Shown here piece by piece: positions 48,935 through 62,593 of a stretch of 64,000 nucleotides of DNA (positions are counted from its first letter, which is position 1; each line of letters begins with the position of its first letter). A model generated the notes under the pieces. It was given only the letters and a program-made list of their open reading frames with translations. It did no database searches and was not told where the DNA came from. The stretch is taken from NCBI GenBank assembly GCA_037893225.1, contig JAZGUH010000407.1, positions 744,001 through 808,000 of the forward strand, read 5' to 3'. This DNA comes from Hippasteria phrygiana. Taxonomy: Eukaryota > Echinodermata > Asteroidea > Valvatida > Goniasteridae. A program made the position numbers and the translations under genes.

Positions 48935-51250
48935 ATGAAATATCAACCAAATTCAGTAATTTTGACATGTATGGATAGCTTAGATCTGGCGCTACATGTT
49001 GCAATTATCGGCGGCTTCTTAGAGTTAACACTTGTGGAGAAAATTCAAACCTCGCAATGTTTATTATCTTCCCGGCCACCATCTGTGTGCAGATTAGCTT
49101 TTATTTATTGCTCCATGCATGTCAAATTCCCTAGGGTATGACTTGCTTTACTCATTCATAATTGCATGAAATATAAACCAAATACAGTAATTTTGACATA
49201 TATGGATAGCTTAGATCTGGCGCTACATGTTGCAATTATCGGCGGCTTCTTAGAGTTAACACTTGTGGAGAAAATTCAAACCTCGCAATGTTTATTTTCT
49301 TCCCGGCCACCATCTGTGTGCAGATTACCTCTTATTTATTGCTCCATGCCTGTCAAATTCCCTGGGGTATGGACTTGCTTTACTCATTCATAATTGCATG
49401 AAATATCAACCAAATTCAGTAATTTTGACATGTATGGATAGCTTAGATCTGGCGCTACATGTTGCAATTATCGGCGGCTTCTTAGAGTTAACACTTGTGG
49501 AGAAAATTCAAACCTCGCAATGTTTATTATCTTCCCGGCCACCATCTGTGTGCAGATTAGCTTTTATTTATTGCTCCATGCATGTCAAATTCCCTAGGGT
49601 ATGACTTGCTTTACTCATTCATAATTGCATGAAATATAAACCAAATACAGTAATTTTGACATATATGGATAGCTTAGATCTGGCGCTACATGTTGCAATT
49701 ATCGGCGGCTTCTTAGAGTTAACACTTGTGGAGAAAATTCAAACCTCGCAATGTTTATTTTCTTTCCGGCCACCATCTGTGTACATGTTACCGTCTATTT
49801 ATTGCTCCATGCATGTCAAATTCCCTGGGGTATGGACTTGCTTTACTCATTCATAATTGCATGAAATATCAACCAAATTCAGTAATTTTGACATATATGG
49901 ATAGCTTAGATCTGGCGCTACATGTTGCAATTATCGGCGGCTTCTTAGAGTTAAAACTTGTGGAGAAAATTCAAACCTCGCAATGTTTATTTTCTTTCCG
50001 GCCAACATCTGTGTGCATATTACCTTCTATTTATTGCTCCATGCCTGTCAAATTCCCTAGGGTATGACTTGCTTTACTCATTCATAATTGCATGAAATAT
50101 AAACCAAATTCAGTAATTTTGACATGTATGGATAGCTTAGATCTGGCGCTACATGTTGCAATCATCGGCGGCTTCTTAGAGTTAAAACTTGTGGAGAAAA
50201 TTCAAACCTCGCAATGTTTATTTTCTTTCCGGCCACCATCTGTGTACATGTTACCCTCTATTTATTGCTCCATGCATGTCAAATTCCCTGGGGTATGGAC
50301 TTGCTTTACTCATTCATAATTGCATGAAATATCAACCAAATTCAGTAATTTTGACATGTATGGATAGCTTAGATCTGGCGGTACATGTTGCAATTATCGG
50401 CGGCTTCTTAGAGTTAAAACTTGTGGAGAAAATTCAAACCTCGCAATGTTTATTTTCTTTCCGGCCAACATCTGTGTGCATATTACTTTCTATTTATTGC
50501 TCCATGCCTGTCAAATTCCCTGGGGTATGGACTTGCTTTACTCATTCATAATTGCATGAAATATCAACCAAATTCAGTAATTTTGACATGTATGGATAGC
50601 TTAGATCTGGCGGTACATGTTGCAATTATCGGCGGCTTCTTAGAGTTAAAACTTGTGGAGAAAATTCAAACCTCGCAATGTTTATTTTCTTTCCGGCCAA
50701 CATCTGTGTGCATATTACTTTCTATTTATTGCTCCATGCCTGTCAAATTCCCTGGGGTATGGACTTGCTTTACTCATTCATAATTGCATGAAATATCAAC
50801 CAAATTCAGTAGTTTTGACATGTATGGATAGCTTAGATCTGGCGCTACATGTTGCAATTATCGGCGGCTTCTTAGAGTTAACACTTGTGGAGAAAATTCA
50901 AACCTCGCAATGTTTATTTTCTTCCCGGCCACCATCTGTGTGCAGATTACCTCTTATTTATTGCTCCATGCCTGTCAAATTCCCTGGGGTATGGACTTGC
51001 TTTACTCATTCATAATTGCATGAAATATCAACCAAATTCAGTAATTTTGACATGTATGGATAGCTTAGATCTGGCGCTACATGTTGCAATTATCGGCGGC
51101 TTCTTAGAGTTAAAACTTGTGGAGAAAATTCAAACCTCGCAATGTTTATTTTCTTTCCGGCCAACATCTGTGTGCATATTACCTTCTATTTATTGCTCCA
51201 TGCCTGTCAAATTCCCTAGGGTATGACTTGCTTTACTCATTCATAATTGC
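48935..51250 (+). repeat. Short HOR, 10 monomers with doubled F (2,316 bp)
   Basis: The order is F A F D c D E E A c. It has the doubled F, now with atgcatgtc in both copies, but one of the two c monomers is gone. It therefore has four rather than five 1-bp deletions, giving 2,316 bp. Confidence 0.9.
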
Positions 51251-53334
51251 ATGAAATATCAACCAAATTCAGTAATTTTGACATGTATGGATAGCTTAGA
51301 TCTGGCGCTACATGTTGCAATTATCGGCGGCTTCTTAGAGTTAACACTTGTGGAGAAAATTCAAACCTCGCAATGTTTATTATCTTCCCGGCCACCATCT
51401 GTGTGCAGATTAGCTTTTATTTATTGCTCCATGCATGTCAAATTCCCTAGGGTATGACTTGCTTTACTCATTCATAATTGCATGAAATATAAACCAAATA
51501 CAGTAATTTTGACATATATGGATAGCTTAGATCTGGCGCTACATGTTGCAATTATCGGCGGCTTCTTAGAGTTAACACTTGTGGAGAAAATTCAAACCTC
51601 GCAATGTTTATTTTCTTTCCGGCCACCATCTGTGTACATGTTACCGTCTATTTATTGCTCCATGCATGTCAAATTCCCTGGGGTATGGACTTGCTTTACT
51701 CATTCATAATTGCATGAAATATCAACCAAATTCAGTAATTTTGACATGTATGGATAGCTTAGATCTGGCGGTACATGTTGCAATCATCGGCGGCTTCTTA
51801 GAGTTAAAACTTGTGGAGAAAATTCAAACCTCGCAATGTTTATTTTCTTTCCGGCCAACATCTGTGTGCATATTACCTTCTATTTATTGCTCCATGCCTG
51901 TCAAATTCCCTAGGGTATGACTTGCTTTACTCATTCATAATTGCATGAAATATCAACCAAATTCAGTAATTTTGACATATATGGATAGCTTAGATCTGGC
52001 GCTACATGTTGCAATTATCGGCGGCTTCTTAGAGTTAAAACTTGTGGAGAAAATTCAAACCTCGCAATGTTTATTTTCTTTCCGGCCAACATCTGTGTGC
52101 ATATTACCTTCTATTTATTGCTCCATGCCTGTCAAATTCCCTAGGGTATGACTTGCTTTACTCATTCATAATTGCATGAAATATAAACCAAATTCAGTAA
52201 TTTTGACATGTATGGATAGCTTAGATCTGGCGCTACATGTTGCAATCATCGGCGGCTTCTTAGAGTTAAAACTTGTGGAGAAAATTCAAACCTCGCAATG
52301 TTTATTTTCTTTCCGGCCACCATCTGTGTACATGTTACCCTCTATTTATTGCTCCATGCATGTCAAATTCCCTGGGGTATGGACTTGCTTTACTCATTCA
52401 TAATTGCATGAAATATCAACCAAATTCAGTAATTTTGACATGTATGGATAGCTTAGATCTGGCGGTACATGTTGCAATTATCGGCGGCTTCTTAGAGTTA
52501 AAACTTGTGGAGAAAATTCAAACCTCGCAATGTTTATTTTCTTTCCGGCCAACATCTGTGTGCATATTACTTTCTATTTATTGCTCCATGCCTGTCAAAT
52601 TCCCTGGGGTATGGACTTGCTTTACTCATTCATAATTGCATGAAATATCAACCAAATTCAGTAATTTTGACATGTATGGATAGCTTAGATCTGGCGGTAC
52701 ATGTTGCAATTATCGGCGGCTTCTTAGAGTTAAAACTTGTGGAGAAAATTCAAACCTCGCAATGTTTATTTTCTTTCCGGCCAACATCTGTGTGCATATT
52801 ACTTTCTATTTATTGCTCCATGCCTGTCAAATTCCCTGGGGTATGGACTTGCTTTACTCATTCATAATTGCATGAAATATCAACCAAATTCAGTAGTTTT
52901 GACATGTATGGATAGCTTAGATCTGGCGCTACATGTTGCAATTATCGGCGGCTTCTTAGAGTTAACACTTGTGGAGAAAATTCAAACCTCGCAATGTTTA
53001 TTTTCTTCCCGGCCACCATCTGTGTGCAGATTACCTCTTATTTATTGCTCCATGCCTGTCAAATTCCCTGGGGTATGGACTTGCTTTACTCATTCATAAT
53101 TGCATGAAATATCAACCAAATTCAGTAATTTTGACATGTATGGATAGCTTAGATCTGGCGCTACATGTTGCAATTATCGGCGGCTTCTTAGAGTTAAAAC
53201 TTGTGGAGAAAATTCAAACCTCGCAATGTTTATTTTCTTTCCGGCCAACATCTGTGTGCATATTACCTTCTATTTATTGCTCCATGCCTGTCAAATTCCC
53301 TAGGGTATGACTTGCTTTACTCATTCATAATTGC
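51251..53334 (+). repeat. Short HOR, 9 monomers (2,084 bp)
   Basis: The order F D c c D E E A c matches the unit at 44536-46619 in type order and length. I noticed no distinguishing base between the two copies at the diagnostic sites. Confidence 0.9.
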
Positions 53335-54028
53335 ATGAAATATCAACCAAATTCAGTAATTTTGACATGTATGGATAGCTTAGATCTGGCGCTACATGTT
53401 GCAATTATCGGCGGCTTCTTAGAGTTAACACTTGTGGAGAAAATTCAAACCTCGCAATGTTTATTATCTTCCCGGCCACCATCTGTGTGCAGATTAGCTT
53501 TTATTTATTGCTCCATGCATGTCAAATTCCCTAGGGTATGACTTGCTTTACTCATTCATAATTGCATGAAATATAAACCAAATACAGTAATTTTGACATA
53601 TATGGATAGCTTAGATCTGGCGCTACATGTTGCAATTATCGGCGGCTTCTTAGAGTTAACACTTGTGGAGAAAATTCAAACCTCGCAATGTTTATTTTCT
53701 TCCCGGCCACCATCTGTGTGCAGATTACCTCTTATTTATTGCTCCATGCCTGTCAAATTCCCTGGGGTATGGACTTGCTTTACTCATTCATAATTGCATG
53801 AAATATCAACCAAATTCAGTAATTTTGACATGTATGGATAGCTTAGATCTGGCGCTACATGTTGCAATTATCGGCGGCTTCTTAGAGTTAAAACTTGTGG
53901 AGAAAATTCAAACCTCGCAATGTTTATTTTCTTTCCGGCCAACATCTGTGTGCATATTACCTTCTATTTATTGCTCCATGCCTGTCAAATTCCCTAGGGT
54001 ATGACTTGCTTTACTCATTCATAATTGC
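53335..54028 (+). repeat. Three-monomer fragment F A c (694 bp)
   Basis: F A c at 53335-54028 sits directly before the next F. It looks like the front (F A) and the end (c) of a short HOR with the middle removed, or like a block added by unequal exchange at A. Confidence 0.85.
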
Positions 54029-56343
54029 ATGAAATATCAACCAAATTCAGTAATTTTGACATGTATGGATAGCTTAGATCTGGCGCTACATGTTGCAATT
54101 ATCGGCGGCTTCTTAGAGTTAACACTTGTGGAGAAAATTCAAACCTCGCAATGTTTATTATCTTCCCGGCCACCATCTGTGTGCAGATTAGCTTTTATTT
54201 ATTGCTCCATGCATGTCAAATTCCCTAGGGTATGACTTGCTTTACTCATTCATAATTGCATGAAATATAAACCAAATACAGTAATTTTGACATATATGGA
54301 TAGCTTAGATCTGGCGCTACATGTTGCAATTATCGGCGGCTTCTTAGAGTTAACACTTGTGGAGAAAATTCAAACCTCGCAATGTTTATTTTCTTCCCGG
54401 CCACCATCTGTGTGCAGATTACCTCTTATTTATTGCTCCATGCCTGTCAAATTCCCTGGGGTATGGACTTGCTTTACTCATTCATAATTGCATGAAATAT
54501 CAACCAAATTCAGTAATTTTGACATGTATGGATAGCTTAGATCTGGCGCTACATGTTGCAATTATCGGCGGCTTCTTAGAGTTAACACTTGTGGAGAAAA
54601 TTCAAACCTCGCAATGTTTATTATCTTCCCGGCCACCATCTGTGTGCAGATTAGCTTTTATTTATTGCTCCATGCATGTCAAATTCCCTAGGGTATGACT
54701 TGCTTTACTCATTCATAATTGCATGAAATATAAACCAAATACAGTAATTTTGACATATATGGATAGCTTAGATCTGGCGCTACATGTTGCAATCATCGGC
54801 GGCTTCTTAGAGTTAAAACTTGTGGAGAAAATTCAAACCTCGCAATGTTTATTTTCTTTCCGGCCAACATCTGTGTGCATATTACCTTCTATTTATTGCT
54901 CCATGCCTGTCAAATTCCCTAGGGTATGACTTGCTTTACTCATTCATAATTGCATGAAATATCAACCAAATTCAGTAATTTTGACATATATGGATAGCTT
55001 AGATCTGGCGCTACATGTTGCAATTATCGGCGGCTTCTTAGAGTTAAAACTTGTGGAGAAAATTCAAACCTCGCAATGTTTATTTTCTTTCCGGCCAACA
55101 TCTGTGTGCATATTACCTTCTATTTATTGCTCCATGCCTGTCAAATTCCCTAGGGTATGACTTGCTTTACTCATTCATAATTGCATGAAATATAAACCAA
55201 ATTCAGTAATTTTGACATGTATGGATAGCTTAGATCTGGCGCTACATGTTGCAATCATCGGCGGCTTCTTAGAGTTAAAACTTGTGGAGAAAATTCAAAC
55301 CTCGCAATGTTTATTTTCTTTCCGGCCACCATCTGTGTACATGTTACCCTCTATTTATTGCTCCATGCATGTCAAATTCCCTGGGGTATGGACTTGCTTT
55401 ACTCATTCATAATTGCATGAAATATCAACCAAATTCAGTAATTTTGACATGTATGGATAGCTTAGATCTGGCGGTACATGTTGCAATTATCGGCGGCTTC
55501 TTAGAGTTAAAACTTGTGGAGAAAATTCAAACCTCGCAATGTTTATTTTCTTTCCGGCCAACATCTGTGTGCATATTACTTTCTATTTATTGCTCCATGC
55601 CTGTCAAATTCCCTGGGGTATGGACTTGCTTTACTCATTCATAATTGCATGAAATATCAACCAAATTCAGTAATTTTGACATGTATGGATAGCTTAGATC
55701 TGGCGGTACATGTTGCAATTATCGGCGGCTTCTTAGAGTTAAAACTTGTGGAGAAAATTCAAACCTCGCAATGTTTATTTTCTTTCCGGCCAACATCTGT
55801 GTGCATATTACTTTATATTTATTGCTCCATGCCTGTCAAATTCCCTGGGGTATGGACTTGCTTTACTCATTCATAATTGCATGAAATATCAACCAAATTC
55901 AGTAGTTTTGACATGTATGGATAGCTTAGATCTGGCGCTACATGTTGCAATTATCGGCGGCTTCTTAGAGTTAACACTTGTGGAGAAAATTCAAACCTCG
56001 CAATGTTTATTTTCTTCCCGGCCACCATCTGTGTGCAGATTACCTCTTATTTATTGCTCCATGCCTGTCAAATTCCCTGGGGTATGGACTTGCTTTACTC
56101 ATTCATAATTGCATGAAATATCAACCAAATTCAGTAATTTTGACATGTATGGATAGCTTAGATCTGGCGCTACATGTTGCAATTATCGGCGGCTTCTTAG
56201 AGTTAAAACTTGTGGAGAAAATTCAAACCTCGCAATGTTTATTTTCTTTCCGGCCAACATCTGTGTGCATATTACCTTCTATTTATTGCTCCATGCCTGT
56301 CAAATTCCCTAGGGTATGACTTGCTTTACTCATTCATAATTGC
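54029..56343 (+). repeat. Short HOR, 10 monomers (2,315 bp)
   Basis: The order is F A F c c D E E A c. The first c (54723) is a mosaic with the tataaacc/aatacag/gacatat start of a D and a c tail, so D and c were fused and one monomer lost. A private base, ctttatattt (A at 55815, otherwise C), marks the second E. Confidence 0.9.
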
Positions 56344-59300
56344 ATGAAATATCAACCAAATTCAGTAATTTTGACATGTATGGATAGCTTAGATCTGGCG
56401 CTACATGTTGCAATTATCGGCGGCTTCTTAGAGTTAACACTTGTGGAGAAAATTCAAACCTCGCAATGTTTATTATCTTCCCGGCCACCATCTGTGTGCA
56501 GATTAGCTTTTATTTATTGCTCCATGCATGTCAAATTCCCTAGGGTATGACTTGCTTTACTCATTCATAATTGCATGAAATATAAACCAAATACAGTAAT
56601 TTTGACATATATGGATAGCTTAGATCTGGCGCTACATGTTGCAATTATCGGCGGCTTCTTAGAGTTAACACTTGTGGAGAAAATTCAAACCTCGCAATGT
56701 TTATTTTCTTCCCGGCCACCATCTGTGTGCAGATTACCTCTTATTTATTGCTCCATGCCTGTCAAATTCCCTGGGGTATGGACTTGCTTTACTCATTCAT
56801 AATTGCATGAAATATCAACCAAATTCAGTAATTTTGACATGTATGGATAGCTTAGATCTGGCGCTACATGTTGCAATTATCGGCGGCTTCTTAGAGTTAA
56901 CACTTGTGGAGAAAATTCAAACCTCGCAATGTTTATTATCTTCCCGGCCACCATCTGTGTGCAGATTAGCTTTTATTTATTGCTCCATGCATGTCAAATT
57001 CCCTAGGGTATGACTTGCTTTACTCATTCATAATTGCATGAAATATAAACCAAATACAGTAATTTTGACATATATGGATAGCTTAGATCTGGCGCTACAT
57101 GTTGCAATTATCGGCGGCTTCTTAGAGTTAACACTTGTGGAGAAAATTCAAACCTCGCAATGTTTATTTTCTTTCCGGCCACCATCTGTGTACATGTTAC
57201 CGTCTATTTATTGCTCCATGCATGTCAAATTCCCTGGGGTATGGACTTGCTTTACTCATTCATAATTGCATGAAATATCAACCAAATTCAGTAATTTTGA
57301 CATGTATGGATAGCTTAGATCTGGCGGTACATGTTGCAATCATCGGCGGCTTCTTAGAGTTAAAACTTGTGGAGAAAATTCAAACCTCGCAATGTTTATT
57401 TTCTTTCCGGCCAACATCTGTGTGCATATTACCTTCTATTTATTGCTCCATGCCTGTCAAATTCCCTAGGGTATGACTTGCTTTACTCATTCATAATTGC
57501 ATGAAATATCAACCAAATTCAGTAATTTTGACATATATGGATAGCTTAGATCTGGCGCTACATGTTGCAATTATCGGCGGCTTCTTAGAGTTAAAACTTG
57601 TGGAGAAAATTCAAACCTCGCAATGTTTATTTTCTTTCCGGCCAACATCTGTGTGCATATTACCTTCTATTTATTGCTCCATGCCTGTCAAATTCCCTAG
57701 GGTATGACTTGCTTTACTCATTCATAATTGCATGAAATATAAACCAAATTCAGTAATTTTGACATGTATGGATAGCTTAGATCTGGCGCTACATGTTGCA
57801 ATCATCGGCGGCTTCTTAGAGTTAAAACTTGTGGAGAAAATTCAAACCTCGCAATGTTTATTTTCTTTCCGGCCACCATCTGTGTACATGTTACCCTCTA
57901 TTTATTGCTCCATGCATGTCAAATTCCCTGGGGTATGGACTTGCTTTACTCATTCATAATTGCATGAAATATCAACCAAATACAGTAATTTTGACATATA
58001 TGGATAGCTTAGATCTGGCGCTACATGTTGCAATTATCGGCGGCTTCTTAGAGTTAACACTTGTGGAGAAAATTCAAACCTCGCAATGTTTATTTTCTTC
58101 CCGGCCACCATCTGTGTGCAGATTACCTCTTATTTATTGCTCCATGCCTGTCAAATTCCCTGGGGTATGGACTTGCTTTACTCATTCATAATTGCATGAA
58201 ATATCAACCAAATTCAGTAATTTTGACATGTATGGATAGCTTAGATCTGGCGCTACATGTTGCAATTATCGGCGGCTTCTTAGAGTTAACACTTGTGGAG
58301 AAAATTCAAACCTCGCAATGTTTATTATCTTCCCGGCCACCATCTGTGTGCAGATTAGCTTTTATTTATTGCTCCATGCATGTCAAATTCCCTAGGGTAT
58401 GACTTGCTTTACTCATTCATAATTGCATGAAATATAAACCAAATACAGTAATTTTGACATATATGGATAGCTTAGATCTGGCGCTACATGTTGCAATTAT
58501 CGGCGGCTTCTTAGAGTTAACACTTGTGGAGAAAATTCAAACCTCGCAATGTTTATTTTCTTCCCGGCCACCATCTGTGTGCAGATTACCTCTTATTTAT
58601 TGCTCCATGCCTGTCAAATTCCCTGGGGTATGGACTTGCTTTACTCATTCATAATTGCATGAAATATCAACCAAATTCAGTAATGTTGACATGTATGGAT
58701 AGCTTAGATCTGGCGCTACATGTTGCAATTATCGGCGGCTTCTTAGAGTTAACACTTGTGGAGAAAATTCAAACCTCGCAATGTTTATTATCTTCCCGGC
58801 CACCATCTGTGTGCAGATTAGCTTTTATTTATTGCTCCATGCATGTCAAATTCCCTAGGGTATGACTTGCTTTACTCATTCATAATTGCATGAAATATAA
58901 ACCAAATACAGTAATTTTGACATATATGGATAGCTTAGATCTGGCGCTACATGTTGCAATTATCGGCGGCTTCTTAGAGTTAACACTTGTGGAGAAAATT
59001 CAAACCTCGCAATGTTTATTTTCTTTCCGGCCACCATCTGTGTACATGTTACCGTCTATTTATTGCTCCATGCATGTCAAATTCCCTGGGGTATGGACTT
59101 GCTTTACTCATTCATAATTGCATGAAATATCAACCAAATTCAGTAATTTTGACATGTATGGATAGCTTAGATCTGGCGGTACATGTTGCAATCATCGGCG
59201 GCTTCTTAGAGTTAAAACTTGTGGAGAAAATTCAAACCTCGCAATGTTTATTTTCTTTCCGGCCAACATCTGTGTGCATATTACCTTCTATTTATTGCTC

Positions 59301-60510
59301 CATGCCTGTCAAATTCCCTAGGGTATGACTTGCTTTACTCATTCATAATTGCATGAAATATCAACCAAATTCAGTAATTTTGACATATATGGATAGCTTA
59401 GATCTGGCGCTACATGTTGCAATTATCGGCGGCTTCTTAGAGTTAAAACTTGTGGAGAAAATTCAAACCTCGCAATGTTTATTTTCTTTCCGGCCAACAT
59501 CTGTGTGCATATTACCTTCTATTTATTGCTCCATGCCTGTCAAATTCCCTAGGGTATGACTTGCTTTACTCATTCATAATTGCATGAAATATAAACCAAA
59601 TTCAGTAATTTTGACATGTATGGATAGCTTAGATCTGGCGCTACATGTTGCAATCATCGGCGGCTTCTTAGAGTTAAAACTTGTGGAGAAAATTCAAACC
59701 TCGCAATGTTTATTTTCTTTCCGGCCACCATCTGTGTACATGTTACCCTCTATTTATTGCTCCATGCATGTCAAATTCCCTGGGGTATGGACTTGCTTTA
59801 CTCATTCATAATTGCATGAAATATCAACCAAATTCAGTAATTTTGACATGTATGGATAGCTTAGATCTGGCGGTACATGTTGCAATTATCGGCGGCTTCT
59901 TAGAGTTAAAACTTGTGGAGAAAATTCAAACCTCGCAATGTTTATTTTCTTTCCGGCCAACATCTGTGTGCATATTACTTTCTATTTATTGCTCCATGCC
60001 TGTCAAATTCCCTGGGGTATGGACTTGCTTTACTCATTCATAATTGCATGAAATATCAACCAAATTCAGTAATTTTGACATGTATGGATAGCTTAGATCT
60101 GGCGGTACATGTTGCAATTATCGGCGGCTTCTTAGAGTTAAAACTTGTGGAGAAAATTCAAACCTCGCAATGTTTATTTTCTTTCCGGCCAACATCTGTG
60201 TGCATATTACTTTCTATTTATTGCTCCATGCCTGTCAAATTCCCTGGGGTATGGACTTGCTTTACTCATTCATAATTGCATGAAATATCAACCAAATTCA
60301 GTAGTTTTGACATGTATGGATAGCTTAGATCTGGCGCTACATGTTGCAATTATCGGCGGCTTCTTAGAGTTAACACTTGTGGAGAAAATTCAAACCTCGC
60401 AATGTTTATTTTCTTTCCGGCCAACATCTGTGTGCATATTACCTTCTATTTATTGCTCCATGCCTGTCAAATTCCCTAGGGTATGACTTGCTTTACTCAT
60501 TCATAATTGC
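56344..60510 (+). repeat. Compound 18-monomer unit of two fused short HORs (4,167 bp)
   Basis: The order is F A F D c c D X F A F D c c D E E X. It reads as two doubled-F units joined at the X at 57964, with the E-E-A-c end of the first removed. The last X (60280) starts like the A with agtagtttt and ends as c, so the A-c pair has been fused. The F at 58659 carries agtaatgttg. Nine 1-bp deletions explain the length (18 x 232 minus 9). Confidence 0.87.
57964..58195 (+). repeat. Mosaic monomer E-start/A-end
   Basis: It begins with atgaaatatcaaccaa as E monomers do, but from aatacag onward (gacatatatgg, gttaaca, A tail) it is the A that follows F. It follows a D, where an E is expected. The switch lies within the first 20 bp of the monomer, and the exchange removed the E-E-A-c part of the repeat. 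Confidence 0.83.
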
Positions 60511-62593
60511 ATGAAATATCAACCAAATTCAGTAATTTTGACATGTATGGATAGCTTAGATCTGGCGGTACATGTTGCAATTATCGGCGGCTTCTTAGAG
60601 TTAACACTTGTGGAGAAAATTCAAACCTCGCAATGTTTATTATCTTCCCGGCCACCATCTGTGTGCAGATTAGCTTTTATTTATTGCTCCATGCATGTCA
60701 AATTCCCTAGGGTATGACTTGCTTTACTCATTCATAATTGCATGAAATATAAACCAAATACAGTAATTTTGACATATATGGATAGCTTAGATCTGGCGCT
60801 ACATGTTGCAATTATCGGCGGCTTCTTAGAGTTAACACTTGTGGAGAAAATTCAAACCTCGCAATGTTTATTTTCTTCCCGGCCACCATCTGTGTGCAGA
60901 TTACCTCTTATTTATTGCTCCATGCCTGTCAAATTCCCTGGGGTATGGACTTGCTTTACTCATTCATAATTGCATGAAATATCAACCAAATTCAGTAATT
61001 TTGACATGTATGGATAGCTTAGATCTGGCGCTACATGTTGCAATTATCGGCGGCTTCTTAGAGTTAACACTTGTGGAGAAAATTCAAACCTCGCAATGTT
61101 TATTATCTTCCCGGCCACCATCTGTGTGCAGATTAGCTTTTATTTATTGCTCCATGCATGTCAAATTCCCTAGGGTATGACTTGCTTTACTCATTCATAA
61201 TTGCATGAAATATAAACCAAATACAGTAATTTTGACATATATGGATAGCTTAGATCTGGCGCTACATGTTGCAATTATCGGCGGCTTCTTAGAGTTAACA
61301 CTTGTGGAGAAAATTCAAACCTCGCAATGTTTATTTTCTTTCCGGCCACCATCTGTGTACATGTTACCGTCTATTTATTGCTCCATGCATGTCAAATTCC
61401 CTGGGGTATGGACTTGCTTTACTCATTCATAATTGCATGAAATATCAACCAAATTCAGTAATTTTGACATGTATGGATAGCTTAGATCTGGCGGTACATG
61501 TTGCAATCATCGGCGGCTTCTTAGAGTTAAAACTTGTGGAGAAAATTCAAACCTCGCAATGTTTATTTTCTTTCCGGCCAACATCTGTGTGCATATTACC
61601 TTCTATTTATTGCTCCATGCCTGTCAAATTCCCTAGGGTATGACTTGCTTTACTCATTCATAATTGCATGAAATATCAACCAAATTCAGTAATTTTGACA
61701 TATATGGATAGCTTAGATCTGGCGCTACATGTTGCAATTATCGGCGGCTTCTTAGAGTTAAAACTTGTGGAGAAAATTCAAACCTCGCAATGTTTATTTT
61801 CTTTCCGGCCAACATCTGTGTGCATATTACCTTCTATTTATTGCTCCATGCCTGTCAAATTCCCTAGGGTATGACTTGCTTTACTCATTCATAATTGCAT
61901 GAAATATAAACCAAATTCAGTAATTTTGACATGTATGGATAGCTTAGATCTGGCGCTACATGTTGCAATCATCGGCGGCTTCTTAGAGTTAAAACTTGTG
62001 GAGAAAATTCAAACCTCGCAATGTTTATTTTCTTTCCGGCCACCATCTGTGTACATGTTACCCTCTATTTATTGCTCCATGCATGTCAAATTCCCTGGGG
62101 TATGGACTTGCTTTACTCATTCATAATTGCATGAAATATCAACCAAATTCAGTAATTTTGACATGTATGGATAGCTTAGATCTGGCGGTACATGTTGCAA
62201 TTATCGGCGGCTTCTTAGAGTTAAAACTTGTGGAGAAAATTCAAACCTCGCAATGTTTATTTTCTTTCCGGCCAACATCTGTGTGCATATTACTTTCTAT
62301 TTATTGCTCCATGCCTGTCAAATTCCCTGGGGTATGGACTTGCTTTACTCATTCATAATTGCATGAAATATCAACCAAATTCAGTAATTTTGACATGTAT
62401 GGATAGCTTAGATCTGGCGCTACATGTTGCAATTATCGGCGGCTTCTTAGAGTTAAAACTTGTGGAGAAAATTCAAACCTCGCAATGTTTATTTTCTTTC
62501 CGGCCAACATCTGTGTGCATATTACCTTCTATTTATTGCTCCATGCCTGTCAAATTCCCTAGGGTATGACTTGCTTTACTCATTCATAATTGC
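60511..62593 (+). repeat. Short HOR, 9 monomers (2,083 bp)
   Basis: The order is F A F D c c D E c. The first F is unusual in having gcggta, a state otherwise found in E, c and a few other monomers, so its 5' half has been exchanged or converted. Only one E remains and the terminal A is absent. Confidence 0.9.
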
